Below are positions 35,707 through 45,088 of a stretch of DNA of 64,000 nt, one piece after another; the stretch's first letter is position 1; the number at the start of each line of letters is the position of its first letter. Origin of the DNA: Pigmentiphaga sp. H8 (lineage in GTDB: Bacteria > Pseudomonadota > Gammaproteobacteria > Burkholderiales > Burkholderiaceae_B); NCBI RefSeq assembly GCF_003854895.1, contig NZ_CP033966.1:4836001-4900000 (forward strand), written 5' to 3'. The notes below the pieces were generated by a model. It searched no databases. It was not told where the DNA came from and was given only the letters and a program-made list of their open reading frames with translations. The translations under genes and the position numbers were made by a program.

Positions 35707-36276
35707 TCAGACCTCGGGCGCTTCCTTGGACAGCGGTGCCGGTTCACCCTGGCCGCGTCGGTGCGAACCGATGTGCTGGCGCAGGTACCGGGTCTCGTGG
35801 TTCCGGCGGAAAAGCACGACCGCAAGCTCGTTCAGGGCCAGCGTATACACGTCGCGCTTGAATTCGATGACCGACTCCAGCGGGACCCAGTAGGAACTCC
35901 AGCGCCACGCGTCGAATTCAGGATGCGACGAGGCCCGCAGGCAGACGTCGCAATCGCGCCCCTGCATGCGAAGCAGGAACCAGATCTGCTTCTGACCTTT
36001 GTAGTGCCCGCGCCATTCGCGTCTGACGAAGTGGTCGGGCACGTTATAGCGCAACCAGTCGCGTGTTCTACCCAATATGCGGACATGCTCGGGCCGCAGG
36101 CCCACTTCTTCATGGAGCTCGCGGAACATCGCCTGGACAGGGCTCTCACCGTGCTTGATGCCGCCCTGCGGAAACTGCCAGGAATGTTCGTTGACGCGCT
36201 TGCCCCAGAAGACCTCGTTCTTCTGGTTGACGAGGATGATGCCGACGTTGGGACGGTAACCTTCACGATCCAGCAT
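35707..36276 (-). CDS. rppH: RNA pyrophosphohydrolase (Nudix)
   Basis: A 189-residue Nudix hydrolase that begins MLDREGYRPNVGIILVNQ and has the full Nudix box GX5EX7REUXEEXGU (from GGIKHGESPVQ to RELHEEVGL, about residues 38-60). It removes pyrophosphate from the 5' end of mRNAs and starts RNase E-dependent decay. It is divergent from proS, an order common in betaproteobacteria. Confidence 0.95.
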   Translation of the reverse strand: MLDREGYRPNVGIILVNQKNEVFWGKRVNEHSWQFPQGGIKHGESPVQAMFRELHEEVGLRPEHVRILGRTRDWLRYNVPDHFVRREWRGHYKGQKQIWFLLRMQGRDCDVCLRASSHPEFDAWRWSSYWVPLESVIEFKRDVYTLALNELAVVLFRRNHETRYLRQHIGSHRRGQGEPAPLSKEAPEV

Positions 36277-36360
36277 GAGCCACCCCAGCGATTCTCATAC
36301 AATTGAGTCAATTATAGGCCCAGGGGGGCCAAACTCGTATCCATCCACGTGAGCACCGCA

Positions 36361-38094
36361 ATGCGCGCATCGCAGTTCCATATCGGCACCCTCAAGGAAG
36401 CACCGTCCGACGCCGAGATCGTCAGCCACCAGCTCATGACCCGCGCGGGCATGATCCGCAAGCTGGCCGGCGGCATCTACACCTACATGCCCATCGGCCT
36501 GCGGGTCATTCGCAAGATCGAGGCCATCATCCGCGAGGAAATGAACCGCGCCGGCGCGCTCGAGCTGCTGATGCCGGTCGTGCAGCCGGCCGAGCTGTGG
36601 ATGGAATCGGGCCGCTGGGAGCAGTACGGCCCCGAGCTGCTGCGCATGAAGGACCGCCACAACCGCGATTTCGTGCTGCAGCCGACCTCGGAGGAAGTCA
36701 TCACCGACATCGCCCGCAACGAGATCCACAGCTGGCGCCAGCTACCCAAGAACTTCTACCACATCCAGACCAAGTTCCGCGACGAGCGCCGGCCGCGCTT
36801 CGGCGTCATGCGGGGCCGCGAGTTCACGATGAAGGACGCCTATTCCTTCGATCGCGACGAGGCCGCCGCCCAGAAGAGCTACGACGCCATGTACGACGCG
36901 TACATGCGCATCTTCGCCCGCATGGGCCTGACCTTCCGCGCCGTGGCGGCCGACACCGGCTCCATCGGCGGGACGCGCAGCCATGAATTCCAGGTCATCG
37001 CCGACACCGGCGAAGACCTCATCGTCTACAACCCGGCCACCCAGTACGCCGCCAACATCGAGCTGGCCGAGGCGCCCTGCCTGGTTGCCCAGCGCGCGGC
37101 GCCCGGCCGGGCACTGGAGAAGATGCCCACCCCCGGTGCCACCAAGTGCGAGGCCGTGGCCGAACTGCTGGGCCTGCCGCTGGCCAGCCACGTGAAGTCC
37201 CTCGCCCTGGCGGTCGAGCCGGAAGAAGCCGGCAAGCCGGCCCAGATCTGGCTGCTGCTGCTGCGTGCCGACCACGAATTGAACGAGATCAAGGCCGGCA
37301 AGATTCCCGGCCTGGACCACGGCTACCGGTTCGCCACCGATGCCGAGATCGTCGAGCACTTCGGCTGCGTGCCCGGCTTCATCGGGCCCGTGGGCACCGC
37401 CAAGCCGGTCAAGGTGGTGGCCGACCGCACCGTGGCCAACCTGCACGACTTCGTCACGGGCGCCAACCAGGCCGACCACCACTACGTGGGCGTGAACTGG
37501 GGACGCGACCTGCCCGAGCCCGACCTGGTGGCCGACCTGCGCAACGTCGTCGACGGCGACCCGTCGGCCGACGGCAGCGGCCCGCTGGCGATCCAGCGCG
37601 GGATCGAGGTCGGCCACGTGTTCTTCCTGGGCACCAAGTATTCCGAGGCGCTCAAGGCCACCTACCTGGACGAGACCGGCAAGCCCGCGCTGCTGCAGAT
37701 GGGCTGCTACGGCATCGGCGTCACGCGCCTGCTGGGCGCCGCGATCGAACAGCACCACGACGGGCGCGGCATCATCTGGCCGCGCGCGCTGGCGCCGTTC
37801 GAAGTGGTCGTCTGCCCGGTGGGCTGGGGCAAGAGCGAAGCGGTGCGCGAGGCCGCGACCAAGCTCTACGAAGGCCTGAAGGAAGCAGGCGTCGACGCGA
37901 TCCTGGACGACCGCGACGAGCGCCCGGGCGTGATGTTCGCCGACTGGGAACTGATCGGCGTGCCGGTCCGCGTCACCATCGGCGACCGCGGCCTGAAGGA
38001 CGGGCAGGTCGAACTGCAGGGACGCGGCGACGAAGCAGCCGCCAAGATCCCCGTGGGCGAAGCGCTGGCCGCCACCCTGGCCCGGCTGGCCTAG
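36361..38094 (+). CDS. proS: Prolyl-tRNA synthetase
   Basis: A 577-residue class II synthetase. ATG 36361 (MRASQFHIGTLKEAPSDAE) matches the usual N-terminus of ProS; the GTG at 36349 would add four residues. Motif 2 lies near FRDERRPRFGVMRGREFTMKD, the bacterial editing insertion covers about residues 230-390, and motif 3 is GCYGIGVTRLLGAA. It charges tRNA-Pro in the cytosol. Confidence 0.97.
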   Translation: MRASQFHIGTLKEAPSDAEIVSHQLMTRAGMIRKLAGGIYTYMPIGLRVIRKIEAIIREEMNRAGALELLMPVVQPAELWMESGRWEQYGPELLRMKDRHNRDFVLQPTSEEVITDIARNEIHSWRQLPKNFYHIQTKFRDERRPRFGVMRGREFTMKDAYSFDRDEAAAQKSYDAMYDAYMRIFARMGLTFRAVAADTGSIGGTRSHEFQVIADTGEDLIVYNPATQYAANIELAEAPCLVAQRAAPGRALEKMPTPGATKCEAVAELLGLPLASHVKSLALAVEPEEAGKPAQIWLLLLRADHELNEIKAGKIPGLDHGYRFATDAEIVEHFGCVPGFIGPVGTAKPVKVVADRTVANLHDFVTGANQADHHYVGVNWGRDLPEPDLVADLRNVVDGDPSADGSGPLAIQRGIEVGHVFFLGTKYSEALKATYLDETGKPALLQMGCYGIGVTRLLGAAIEQHHDGRGIIWPRALAPFEVVVCPVGWGKSEAVREAATKLYEGLKEAGVDAILDDRDERPGVMFADWELIGVPVRVTIGDRGLKDGQVELQGRGDEAAAKIPVGEALAATLARLA

Positions 38095-38095
38095 G

Positions 38096-39091
38096 CTACT
38101 CCAGCCGGATGTTGCGCGTCCGGATGAGCTCGGCCCATTTGTCGCGCTCGTGCGTGATGAAGGCCGAGAACTGGGCGCGCGACATGGGCGGGGACACCAG
38201 CCCCGATTCCTGCATGTAGCGCCGCACTGTCGGCGCTCGCAGAGCCTGTGCCACGTCGCGATGGATCCTGTCCTGGATCGCCGCCGGCGTCGCGGACGGC
38301 ACGAAGAACCCGAACCAGCTGCCGGACACCACGCCCGGCACGCCCGCCTGCACCACGGTGGGCAGGTCCGGCGCATCGGCCAGGCGCTCGTCGGCGGCCA
38401 CGGCCAGCGCGCGCAGCTTGCCCTGCTTCGCCAGGGCAAGCGAGGCGGGGAAATGGAACATGGCGTCGACGTGGCCCGCCAGCAGGTCGGTCAGGGCCGG
38501 CCCCGCGCCCTTGTAGGGTACGTGCAGGATGGAGATGCCCGCGCGGGAGGCGAGCAGTTCGGCGGTCAGGTGCGGGCTCGAGCCGTTCCCGGTCGAGGCG
38601 AACTTCACTTCGCCGGGCCGCGCCTTCGCGTAGGCGACCAACTCGGCTACCGACTGGACCGGCAGCCCTGGCCGCACGTACAGCACGTTGGGCGCGGTAC
38701 CGCCCATCGCCACGGCGGACAGCGCGTCCGCCTCGTAGGGCAGCGATTTCATCAGGATCTGGTTGGTGACCAGGCCCGTGCTGGTGAACAGCAGGGTGTG
38801 GCCATCGGGCTGGGCGCGCGCCACCTGCGCGGTGCCTATGGTCGTGCCCCCGCCGCCCCGGTTTTCGACGACCACGCTCTGCTTCCAGGCCTGGCCCAGC
38901 TCAGCCGCCAACTGCCTGACCAGTCCGTCGGTCAGGCCGCCCGGCGGATAGGGCACGATTACCTGCACCGTGCGCGATGGAAACTCCGCCGCGGATGGCT
39001 CGGCGGCCCAGGCGCTTCCTCCCGCCCAAGCGGCCGCCGCCATGCAGAACACACCTCCGACCCTGCGCCTCACCCTTTCCAGAACGATCAT
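38096..39091 (-). CDS. Bug-family (TctC-like) periplasmic solute-binding protein
   Basis: A 331-residue secreted protein from ATG 39091, chosen because AAGGAG lies seven bases upstream. The signal peptide ends near AWA-AEP. Bug hallmarks are FPSRTVQVIVPYPPGGLTD, ENRGGGGTTIG, FASTGNGSS and HVPYKGAGP. The ligand is unknown. It stands alone, convergent with proS by one base. A long palindrome at 39141-39167 sits in its promoter region. Confidence 0.9.
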   Translation of the reverse strand: MIVLERVRRRVGGVFCMAAAAWAGGSAWAAEPSAAEFPSRTVQVIVPYPPGGLTDGLVRQLAAELGQAWKQSVVVENRGGGGTTIGTAQVARAQPDGHTLLFTSTGLVTNQILMKSLPYEADALSAVAMGGTAPNVLYVRPGLPVQSVAELVAYAKARPGEVKFASTGNGSSPHLTAELLASRAGISILHVPYKGAGPALTDLLAGHVDAMFHFPASLALAKQGKLRALAVAADERLADAPDLPTVVQAGVPGVVSGSWFGFFVPSATPAAIQDRIHRDVAQALRAPTVRRYMQESGLVSPPMSRAQFSAFITHERDKWAELIRTRNIRLE

Positions 39092-39140
39092 CGAACGTCT
39101 CCTTGGCCATGTGGTCATCGGCGCCGCTGGCGGGCGCCTG

Positions 39141-39167
39141 TATATGATTGATGAAATCAACCATATA
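39141..39167. promoter_or_regulatory. 27-bp palindromic operator upstream of Bug gene
   Basis: The arms TATATGATTGAT (39141-39152) and ATCAACCATATA (39156-39167) are complementary at 11 of 12 positions around a GAA centre. A further TTGAT lies at 39169-39173. The AT-rich arms with TTGAT/ATCAA resemble GntR- or similar-family sites. It is 50 bp before the Bug start codon; no regulator gene is adjacent. Confidence 0.6.
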
Positions 39168-39218
39168 GTTGATAGTATCCACAAAGGAGGACATCCACAA
39201 TCCCGGTACGGGCGGCGA

Positions 39219-39854
39219 CTACTCCGGCCTGCTGGGGTGAGCGGCAGCGCCCTGCTCCACCGCCCACTGGACCACCTGCGCGGCCAGCGCGTCGGTGGCC
39301 AGGCCGAAGGCCGCCACGACGGCGGGCACCTCGGTGCCGCCGGCCGGCTGCGCGACCTCGAAGCTACGCGAGGCCACCACGCGCCGCGTCGAGGTCGAGA
39401 TCAGGCGCGCATCCAGGCCGACGACCGCATGGGGCACCGTGCCGCGGTATTCGCTCTGGAAGGCCCGCAGGTCGCTGTCCAGTTCCAGGTCCGCGCGCAC
39501 GTTGCTGTCCGTGGTCGAGATCGAGGCGACGCGGCCGTCCAGCCGGAAGGCCTGGGCCAGGCGGGTGCGCACCAATGTCGGCGGCGCGTCGGTCCAGCGC
39601 GCCCCGCCATAGGTGCTGATCTGGTCGCCCTGGACGATGACGGCGATGCGCGCGCTGTCCAGAATGGCGTTGGCATGGGGGCTGCGTAGGCGCAGCGACC
39701 AGGCCTGGGCCTGCCCCCCCGGGGAAGCCGCCGCCTGCGCGGCCGGCAGCCGGTAGATGTCGACCGTCTTCTGTTCCGGCAGCAGCGTGCACGCCGAAGC
39801 CAGCACCGCCAGCGACATGCCCGCCCAACGGATGATTGCGCCCGCGCGTCTCAT
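39219..39854 (-). CDS. ABC-type transport auxiliary lipoprotein (PqiC/YmbA-like)
   Basis: A 211-residue lipoprotein with lipobox LASAC (Cys22) after a short signal peptide. It starts its mature part TLLPEQKTVDIYRLP and matches the PqiC-like family, lipoproteins that partner MCE lipid-transport systems at the outer membrane. It overlaps the MCE gene by four bases and closes the operon. Confidence 0.85.
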   Translation of the reverse strand: MRRAGAIIRWAGMSLAVLASACTLLPEQKTVDIYRLPAAQAAASPGGQAQAWSLRLRSPHANAILDSARIAVIVQGDQISTYGGARWTDAPPTLVRTRLAQAFRLDGRVASISTTDSNVRADLELDSDLRAFQSEYRGTVPHAVVGLDARLISTSTRRVVASRSFEVAQPAGGTEVPAVVAAFGLATDALAAQVVQWAVEQGAAAHPSRPE

Positions 39855-40789
39855 GGGGTGAACTCCTTGGGTTGTTCGCGGCCCAGCAGGTAATCGGCCG
39901 GATTGTCCTCGAGGCGGCGGGTGATGGCCCGCAGCGATGCCATCGTCGCCTGCATCTCGCGCAGCGCGCCGCCCAGTTCGCTCAGGCTTTGCGCGCCGCT
40001 GCCCAGCGCGCCGCGATTTTCCTGCACCAGCCGGTCGATGCTGTCGCTGGCGCGCGCCAGCGAGGTCATGGCCTGCTGGGCGCTTTGCATGGTCTCCTTG
40101 CCGTGCGAGCCCACCAGTTCGTCGGTGTGCGTCATCAGCGAATTGGCCTTGGCCAGCGCCTCGGACGTCTGCCGGCCGATCTCGCCCAGTTGCCCGCTCA
40201 GCTTCGCGAACCCTTCCCGCTGCGCGGCCAGCTCGGCCGTGCTTTCCTCCAGGTGCTCCAGGATGCGGCTGATCTGCCGGGCATTCTGGGGCGACATGAT
40301 CTGGCGCGCGCTGGCGACCATTTCGTTGATGTTCAGCATCAGGTCCTCGCCGCCCGCCAGCAGCTGGGTGATCGGCGACGGCAGGGCCACGATGACCGGC
40401 ACCTCGTCGCCCTTGGGCAGGAGGCGCGGGCTTTCCGGCGTGCCGCTGCCGAGCTGGATCACCGAGGTGCCCGTCACGCCGGTCAGGCGCAGGCGCGCCA
40501 CCGTGTCCTCCTTGACCGGCACGTCGCTGGCAATCCGGATCCGCGCCACCACCTTGCGCGGATCCACGGGATCGAGCCGCAGCCGCGCCACGTCGCCCAC
40601 CTTGATGCCGCTGTACATGACGGCGCTGCCCTCGGACAGCCCGTTGACCGCTTCATTGAACACGATGTCGAACTGCGCCACGCTGGCGTCCGAATGGCTC
40701 TTGGCCAGCCACAGCGCGAACAGCAGCGCCCCCGTCACCGCGATGACGAGGAACAGGCCGATCACGACATGATGCGCCCGGGTTTCCAT
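39851..40789 (-). CDS. mlaD: MCE/MlaD-family lipid-transport substrate-binding protein
   Basis: A 312-residue protein with one N-terminal membrane anchor (HHVVIGLFLVIAVTGALLFAL) and an MCE domain (about 40-120, with VNGLSEGSAVMYSGIKVGDV). The C-terminal half is helical, rich in Glu, Ala and Ser. MCE proteins form rings in the periplasm that bind phospholipids between the ABC transporter and an outer-membrane partner. The start follows the ATPase stop without a gap. Confidence 0.9.
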   Translation of the reverse strand: METRAHHVVIGLFLVIAVTGALLFALWLAKSHSDASVAQFDIVFNEAVNGLSEGSAVMYSGIKVGDVARLRLDPVDPRKVVARIRIASDVPVKEDTVARLRLTGVTGTSVIQLGSGTPESPRLLPKGDEVPVIVALPSPITQLLAGGEDLMLNINEMVASARQIMSPQNARQISRILEHLEESTAELAAQREGFAKLSGQLGEIGRQTSEALAKANSLMTHTDELVGSHGKETMQSAQQAMTSLARASDSIDRLVQENRGALGSGAQSLSELGGALREMQATMASLRAITRRLEDNPADYLLGREQPKEFTP

Positions 40790-41584
40790 CTACTCCTCCT
40801 TGCGCGACCGTTCGGCCGCCCGCGAGGCCGCGCGTCCGCGCGGCCCCTGGAAATACTCCTGTATCCACGGATCGTCGACCCGCTCCACCACCTCCAGCCG
40901 GTCCACCACCAGCACCTTGCGCTGCGACAGCACCGCCACCCGGTCGCAGATGGCGTAGAGCGTGTCCAGATCGTGCGTGACCAGGAACACGGTCAGCCCC
41001 AGCGCATCGCGCAAGGTGCGGATCAGGTCGTCGAAGGCGGCCGCGCCGATCGGATCCAGTCCCGCCGTGGGTTCGTCCAGGAACAGCAGGTCGGGATCCA
41101 GGGCCAGGGCGCGCGCCAGCGCCGCCCGCTTGACCATGCCGCCCGACAGCGAGGCCGGGGACTTGGCGCCAGCCTCGACCGGCAGCCCCGCCAGCGCCAG
41201 CTTGAGCCGCGCCAGCCGCTCGGCCTCGGGCCGGGCCAGGCCCGCGTGCTCGATCAGCGGCAGCGCGGCGTTCTCGGTCACCGACAGCGAGGAGAACAGC
41301 GCGCCGCGCTGGAACAGCACGCCCATCCGGCGCTCCTGGCGCGAGCGCATCTCGGGGGACAGCTCGTCCAGCACCTGGCCGAACACCTGCACGCGGCCGG
41401 CGGTCGGCCGCCGCAGCCCCACGATGGAACGCAGCAGCACCGACTTGCCCGAGCCCGACCCGCCCACCACGCCCAGGATCTCGCCCCGGCGGATGTCCAG
41501 GTCCAGCCCCTCGTGCACGGTCTGGGATCCGAAGCGGTTGACCAGCCCGCGCACGCGCACGATGGGTTCGTCGGCCGTCACCAT
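40790..41584 (-). CDS. mlaF: ABC transporter ATP-binding protein (MlaF-like)
   Basis: A 264-residue ATPase from ATG 41584, which overlaps the permease stop by seven bases. It has Walker A GGSGSGKS, signature LSGGMVKRAALARAL, Walker B LLFLDEPTAGLDP and VTHDLDTLY. It powers the lipid transporter formed with the STAS-permease and the MCE protein. Confidence 0.93.
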   Translation of the reverse strand: MVTADEPIVRVRGLVNRFGSQTVHEGLDLDIRRGEILGVVGGSGSGKSVLLRSIVGLRRPTAGRVQVFGQVLDELSPEMRSRQERRMGVLFQRGALFSSLSVTENAALPLIEHAGLARPEAERLARLKLALAGLPVEAGAKSPASLSGGMVKRAALARALALDPDLLFLDEPTAGLDPIGAAAFDDLIRTLRDALGLTVFLVTHDLDTLYAICDRVAVLSQRKVLVVDRLEVVERVDDPWIQEYFQGPRGRAASRAAERSRKEE

Positions 41585-42720
41585 CCCATCTCCATGAAGA
41601 ACAACGCCGCCAGCGCGTCGATCAGGATCACCATGAAGATCGCCTGCACGACGCTGGAGGTGGTGTGCTCGCCCACGGACTGGGCGCTGCCGCTGACCTT
41701 GAAGCCTTCCAGGCAGCCGATCACGGCGATGATGAAGGCCAGGATGGGCGCCTTGACGATGCCCACGTAGAAATGCCGCACATCCAGGCTCTCGCGCAGG
41801 GTGGACAGGAATAGCGACGGCGGGATGTCCAGGCTCCAGGCGCACACCACCATGCCGCCCGCGATGCCGGTCAGCATGGACATGAAGGTCAGGAGCGGCA
41901 GCGACACCAGCATGGCCAGCACGCGCGGCAACACCAGCATGTTGATGGGGTCCAGGCCCAGCGCGCGGATGGCGTCGATTTCCTCGTTGGCCTTCATCGA
42001 GCCGATCTGCGCGGTGAAGGCGCTGGCGGTCCGGCCCGCCATCAGGATGGCGGTCAGCAGCACGGCGAATTCGCGCAGGAAGGCGAAGCCGACCAGGTTG
42101 ATGGTGTAGAGCGTGGCGCCGAAGTCGCGCAGCACCGTGGCGCCCAGGAAGGCCACGACGGCGCCGACCAGGAAGGTCAGCAGGGCGACGATGGGGACCG
42201 CGTTCAGCCCGATCTGCTCGATCTGGGCGACGGTGGCCGTGATCCGCCACGAGCGCGGACGCAACAGCGAACGGCCCAGGCCTTCGAGTGTCAGGCCGAT
42301 GAACCCGCACAGGCCCACGGCGTGCTTCCAGAACTGCTCGGCGGCCTCGCCCACATGGCACAGCAGTTCGGCCACCGGAGAAGGCGGCTCGGGCGGCTTG
42401 CATTGCTGGACCGCGCCCTGGGCGCGGATGATGGTGTCGAGCAGCGCGCGGCGCGAGGCGTCCACCTGGGGCCCGGTGGCCAGGAGCCCGGGCAGGCGCT
42501 CGGCGCCCAGCAGGTCGACCAGCAGCGAGGCCCCCGCGGTGTCCAGGGCGCCCAGCCGGCCGAGGTCCAGCGCGCGCACCTGGGCGCCCGCATCGAACCG
42601 GGCCACCTCGCGGCGCAGGGCCTCGAAGCCCGCCAGCGTCCAGTCGCCTTCGACCGACAGGCGCCCGGCCCCGGTTGCGGCATCCCACACTAGACGGCCT
42701 GGCTGCGGTGCTACGCTCAT
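41578..42720 (-). CDS. mlaE: MlaE-family permease with N-terminal STAS-like domain
   Basis: A 380-residue protein from ATG 42720 (GTG 42741 is an alternative). Residues about 8-110 look like a STAS domain (ARFDAGAQVRALDLGRLGALDTAGASLLVDLL in part), and residues about 120-380 are an MlaE permease with IGLNAVPIVALLTFLVGAVVAFL and FTAQIGSMKANEEIDAIRALG. In the classical Mla system the STAS protein MlaB is separate; here it is fused. It is the first gene of the four-gene lipid-transport operon. Confidence 0.9.
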   Translation of the reverse strand: MSVAPQPGRLVWDAATGAGRLSVEGDWTLAGFEALRREVARFDAGAQVRALDLGRLGALDTAGASLLVDLLGAERLPGLLATGPQVDASRRALLDTIIRAQGAVQQCKPPEPPSPVAELLCHVGEAAEQFWKHAVGLCGFIGLTLEGLGRSLLRPRSWRITATVAQIEQIGLNAVPIVALLTFLVGAVVAFLGATVLRDFGATLYTINLVGFAFLREFAVLLTAILMAGRTASAFTAQIGSMKANEEIDAIRALGLDPINMLVLPRVLAMLVSLPLLTFMSMLTGIAGGMVVCAWSLDIPPSLFLSTLRESLDVRHFYVGIVKAPILAFIIAVIGCLEGFKVSGSAQSVGEHTTSSVVQAIFMVILIDALAALFFMEMGW

Positions 42721-42762
42721 CGTTCCTGGAGACGGGGCCACGGAACCGCGATTGTCGGGGCT

Positions 42763-44181
42763 TTACTTGAGTCCAGGCAAGCCCTTCATGCCGCGCAGCG
42801 CCTTCATGCCGCCCATGGCGCGCATCATCTTGGCCATGCCGCCCTTCTTCATCTGCTTCATCATGGACTGCATCTGCTCGAACTGCGACAGCATGCGGTT
42901 GACCTCCTGCACCTGCACGCCGGCGCCGGTGGCGATGCGGCGCTTGCGCGAGGCCTTGATCAGTTCGGGCTTGGCACGCTCGAGCTCGGTCATGGAGTTC
43001 AGGATGCCCTCCATGCGGCGGATCTGCTTGCCGGCCTGCTTGCTGTCGATTTGCGAGGCTGCCTGCGAGAACTGCGCCGGCAGCTTCTCCAGCAGCGAGC
43101 CCATGTCGCCCAGGTTCTTCATCTGCGCGATCTGGGCGCGGAAATCGTTCAGGTCGAACTTGTCGCCCGACTTGAGCTTGGCGGCGAGCTTCTGCGCCTC
43201 GTCGACGTCGATCGCGCGCTGGGCTTCTTCCACCAGCGACAGGATGTCGCCCATGCCCAGCACCCGCTGCGCCATGCGCTCGGGATGGAAGGGCTCGAGG
43301 CCGGACAGCTTCTCGGACACGCCGACGAACTTGAGCGGCTTGCCGGTCACGTGGCGCACCGACAGCGCCGCGCCGCCGCGCGCATCGCCGTCCAGCTTGG
43401 TCAGGACCACGCCGGTCAGCGGCAGGGCGTCGTTGAAGGCCTTGGCGACGTTGACCGCGTCCTGGCCCAGCATCGCGTCGACCACGAACAGGGTCTCGAT
43501 CGGGTCGAGCAGGGCGTGCAGCGCGCGGATCTCGTTCATCAGCGCCTCGTCGATGCCCAGGCGGCCGGCCGTATCGACGATCAGCACGTCGTAGTGGTGC
43601 TTGCGGGCATGGTCGAGCGCGTTGCGGGCGATGGCCTCGGGCGCCTGGTCGGTGGACGAGGGCAGGAAATCGACGCCGGCCTGCGCCGCCACGGTCTTCA
43701 ACTGCTCGATGGCGGCGGGACGGTAGACGTCGGCGCTGACCACCAGCACCTTCTTCTTGCCCGTCTTGCGGCCGGCCTGGACATGGCCGCCCTCGGCCAG
43801 CCAGCGGGCCAGCTTGCCCGTGGTGGTGGTCTTGCCCGACCCTTGCAGGCCCGCCATCAGGATCACGGCCGGCGGCTGCTGGGCCAGCGACAGCTCGCTG
43901 GCGTGGGGCCCGAGGTCGCCGCCCATGAGGGCGGTCAACTCCTTGTGGACCACCCCGACCAGGGCCTGGCCCGGCGTCAGGCTGCCCGTGACGTCCTCGC
44001 CCAGCGCCTTTTCCTTGACCCGCGCGACGAACTCGCGCACGACCGGCAGGGACACGTCGGCTTCCAGCAGCGCCAGACGGACTTCGCGCAGCATTTCCTG
44101 CGTATTCGCCTCGGTCAGGCGCGCTTCCCCTTTCAGGGTCTTGACGACGCGCGACAGGCGAGCGGTAAGGTTATCGAGCAT
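42763..44181 (-). CDS. ffh: Signal recognition particle GTPase Ffh
   Basis: A 472-residue protein from ATG 44181 (MLDNLTARLSRVVKTLKGEA). It has the N domain, the G domain (GLQGSGKTTTTGKLA, DTAGRLG, TKLDGDARGG) and a Met-rich M domain (QFEQMQSMMKQMKKGGM and MMRAMGGMK). It binds 4.5S RNA and signal sequences for co-translational delivery to the membrane. It is divergent from the CcsA-like gene. Confidence 0.97.
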   Translation of the reverse strand: MLDNLTARLSRVVKTLKGEARLTEANTQEMLREVRLALLEADVSLPVVREFVARVKEKALGEDVTGSLTPGQALVGVVHKELTALMGGDLGPHASELSLAQQPPAVILMAGLQGSGKTTTTGKLARWLAEGGHVQAGRKTGKKKVLVVSADVYRPAAIEQLKTVAAQAGVDFLPSSTDQAPEAIARNALDHARKHHYDVLIVDTAGRLGIDEALMNEIRALHALLDPIETLFVVDAMLGQDAVNVAKAFNDALPLTGVVLTKLDGDARGGAALSVRHVTGKPLKFVGVSEKLSGLEPFHPERMAQRVLGMGDILSLVEEAQRAIDVDEAQKLAAKLKSGDKFDLNDFRAQIAQMKNLGDMGSLLEKLPAQFSQAASQIDSKQAGKQIRRMEGILNSMTELERAKPELIKASRKRRIATGAGVQVQEVNRMLSQFEQMQSMMKQMKKGGMAKMMRAMGGMKALRGMKGLPGLK

Positions 44182-44210
44182 GAATGGGATTCGCTTACAC
44201 TTCCATGGAT

Positions 44211-45056
44211 ATGGGAATTGTATTGCACGCACTGGCCGCGGCCGGTTACGCCTTGTTGACGGTACTCGCGTGGCGAGCCGTCTCGTCGCACCCTGAACCC
44301 CGGACCGGCTCCGCCGAGCGCCTGGGGCTGGCGCTGGTGCTGATCGTGCACGGCCTCGCGGTCCAGCAGGCCATGCTGGGGGACGGCAACCTGAAACTGG
44401 GCTTCGCCCTGGGCATCTCGGCCGCGCTGTGGCTGGGCCTGGTCGTCTTCTGGGCCGAAAGCCTGTGGGTCGCGATCGGCGGCCTGCGGCTCTGGCTGAT
44501 GCCGCTGAGCGTGATCGGCACCGTGCTGCCCGTGATCTTTCCCGAGGGCCGCGTCATCGCCCACGCCGACAGCGGCTGGCTGCGCGTGCACCTGGCCATC
44601 GCGCTGGCCGCCTACAGCATGATCACCATCGCCGCCCTGCACGCGCTGCTGATGGCCTCGGCCGACCGGCGCCTGCACGATATCTCGGCCAGCAATCCGC
44701 CCCAGCCCCGGCATTCGGCCCGGGTCTACGCCCGCCTGTTCGACGCCGTGCCGCCCCTGCTGGTGCTCGAGCGCCTGCTGTTCCGGCTGATCTGGATCGG
44801 CTTCGTGCTGCTGACCCTGGCCGTCATCAGCGGCATCGTCATTTCCGAGTCGCTGTCCGGCACCGCCCTGCCGCTGGACCACAAGACCGTCTTCACGCTG
44901 CTCTCGTGGCTGACCTTCGGCCTGCTGCTGCTGGGCCGCCAGGTCTGGGGCTGGCGCGGCCGCATCGCGCTGCGCTGGACGCTGGTCGGCTTCGCCTTCC
45001 TGCTGCTGGCCTACACCGGCACCCGGTTCGTGCTCGAATTCATCCTGCACCGCTAG
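44211..45056 (+). CDS. CcsA/YpjD-like cytochrome c assembly-family membrane protein
   Basis: A 281-residue protein with about eight hydrophobic spans (MGIVLHALAAAGYALLTVLAW at the start; WLTFGLLLLGRQVWGWRGRIALRW near the end). In-frame ATGs at 44184 and 44205 exist; 44184 would abut the divergent ffh start, so 44211 is preferred. It belongs to the HemX/YpjD branch of the CcsA fold. It may handle haem or assist membrane-protein assembly, but its exact role is unknown. The ffh-ypjD neighbourhood is conserved in proteobacteria. Confidence 0.82.
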   Translation: MGIVLHALAAAGYALLTVLAWRAVSSHPEPRTGSAERLGLALVLIVHGLAVQQAMLGDGNLKLGFALGISAALWLGLVVFWAESLWVAIGGLRLWLMPLSVIGTVLPVIFPEGRVIAHADSGWLRVHLAIALAAYSMITIAALHALLMASADRRLHDISASNPPQPRHSARVYARLFDAVPPLLVLERLLFRLIWIGFVLLTLAVISGIVISESLSGTALPLDHKTVFTLLSWLTFGLLLLGRQVWGWRGRIALRWTLVGFAFLLLAYTGTRFVLEFILHR

Positions 45057-45088
45057 CCGCGCAACCGAAACCAGGACCCCCAACCACC

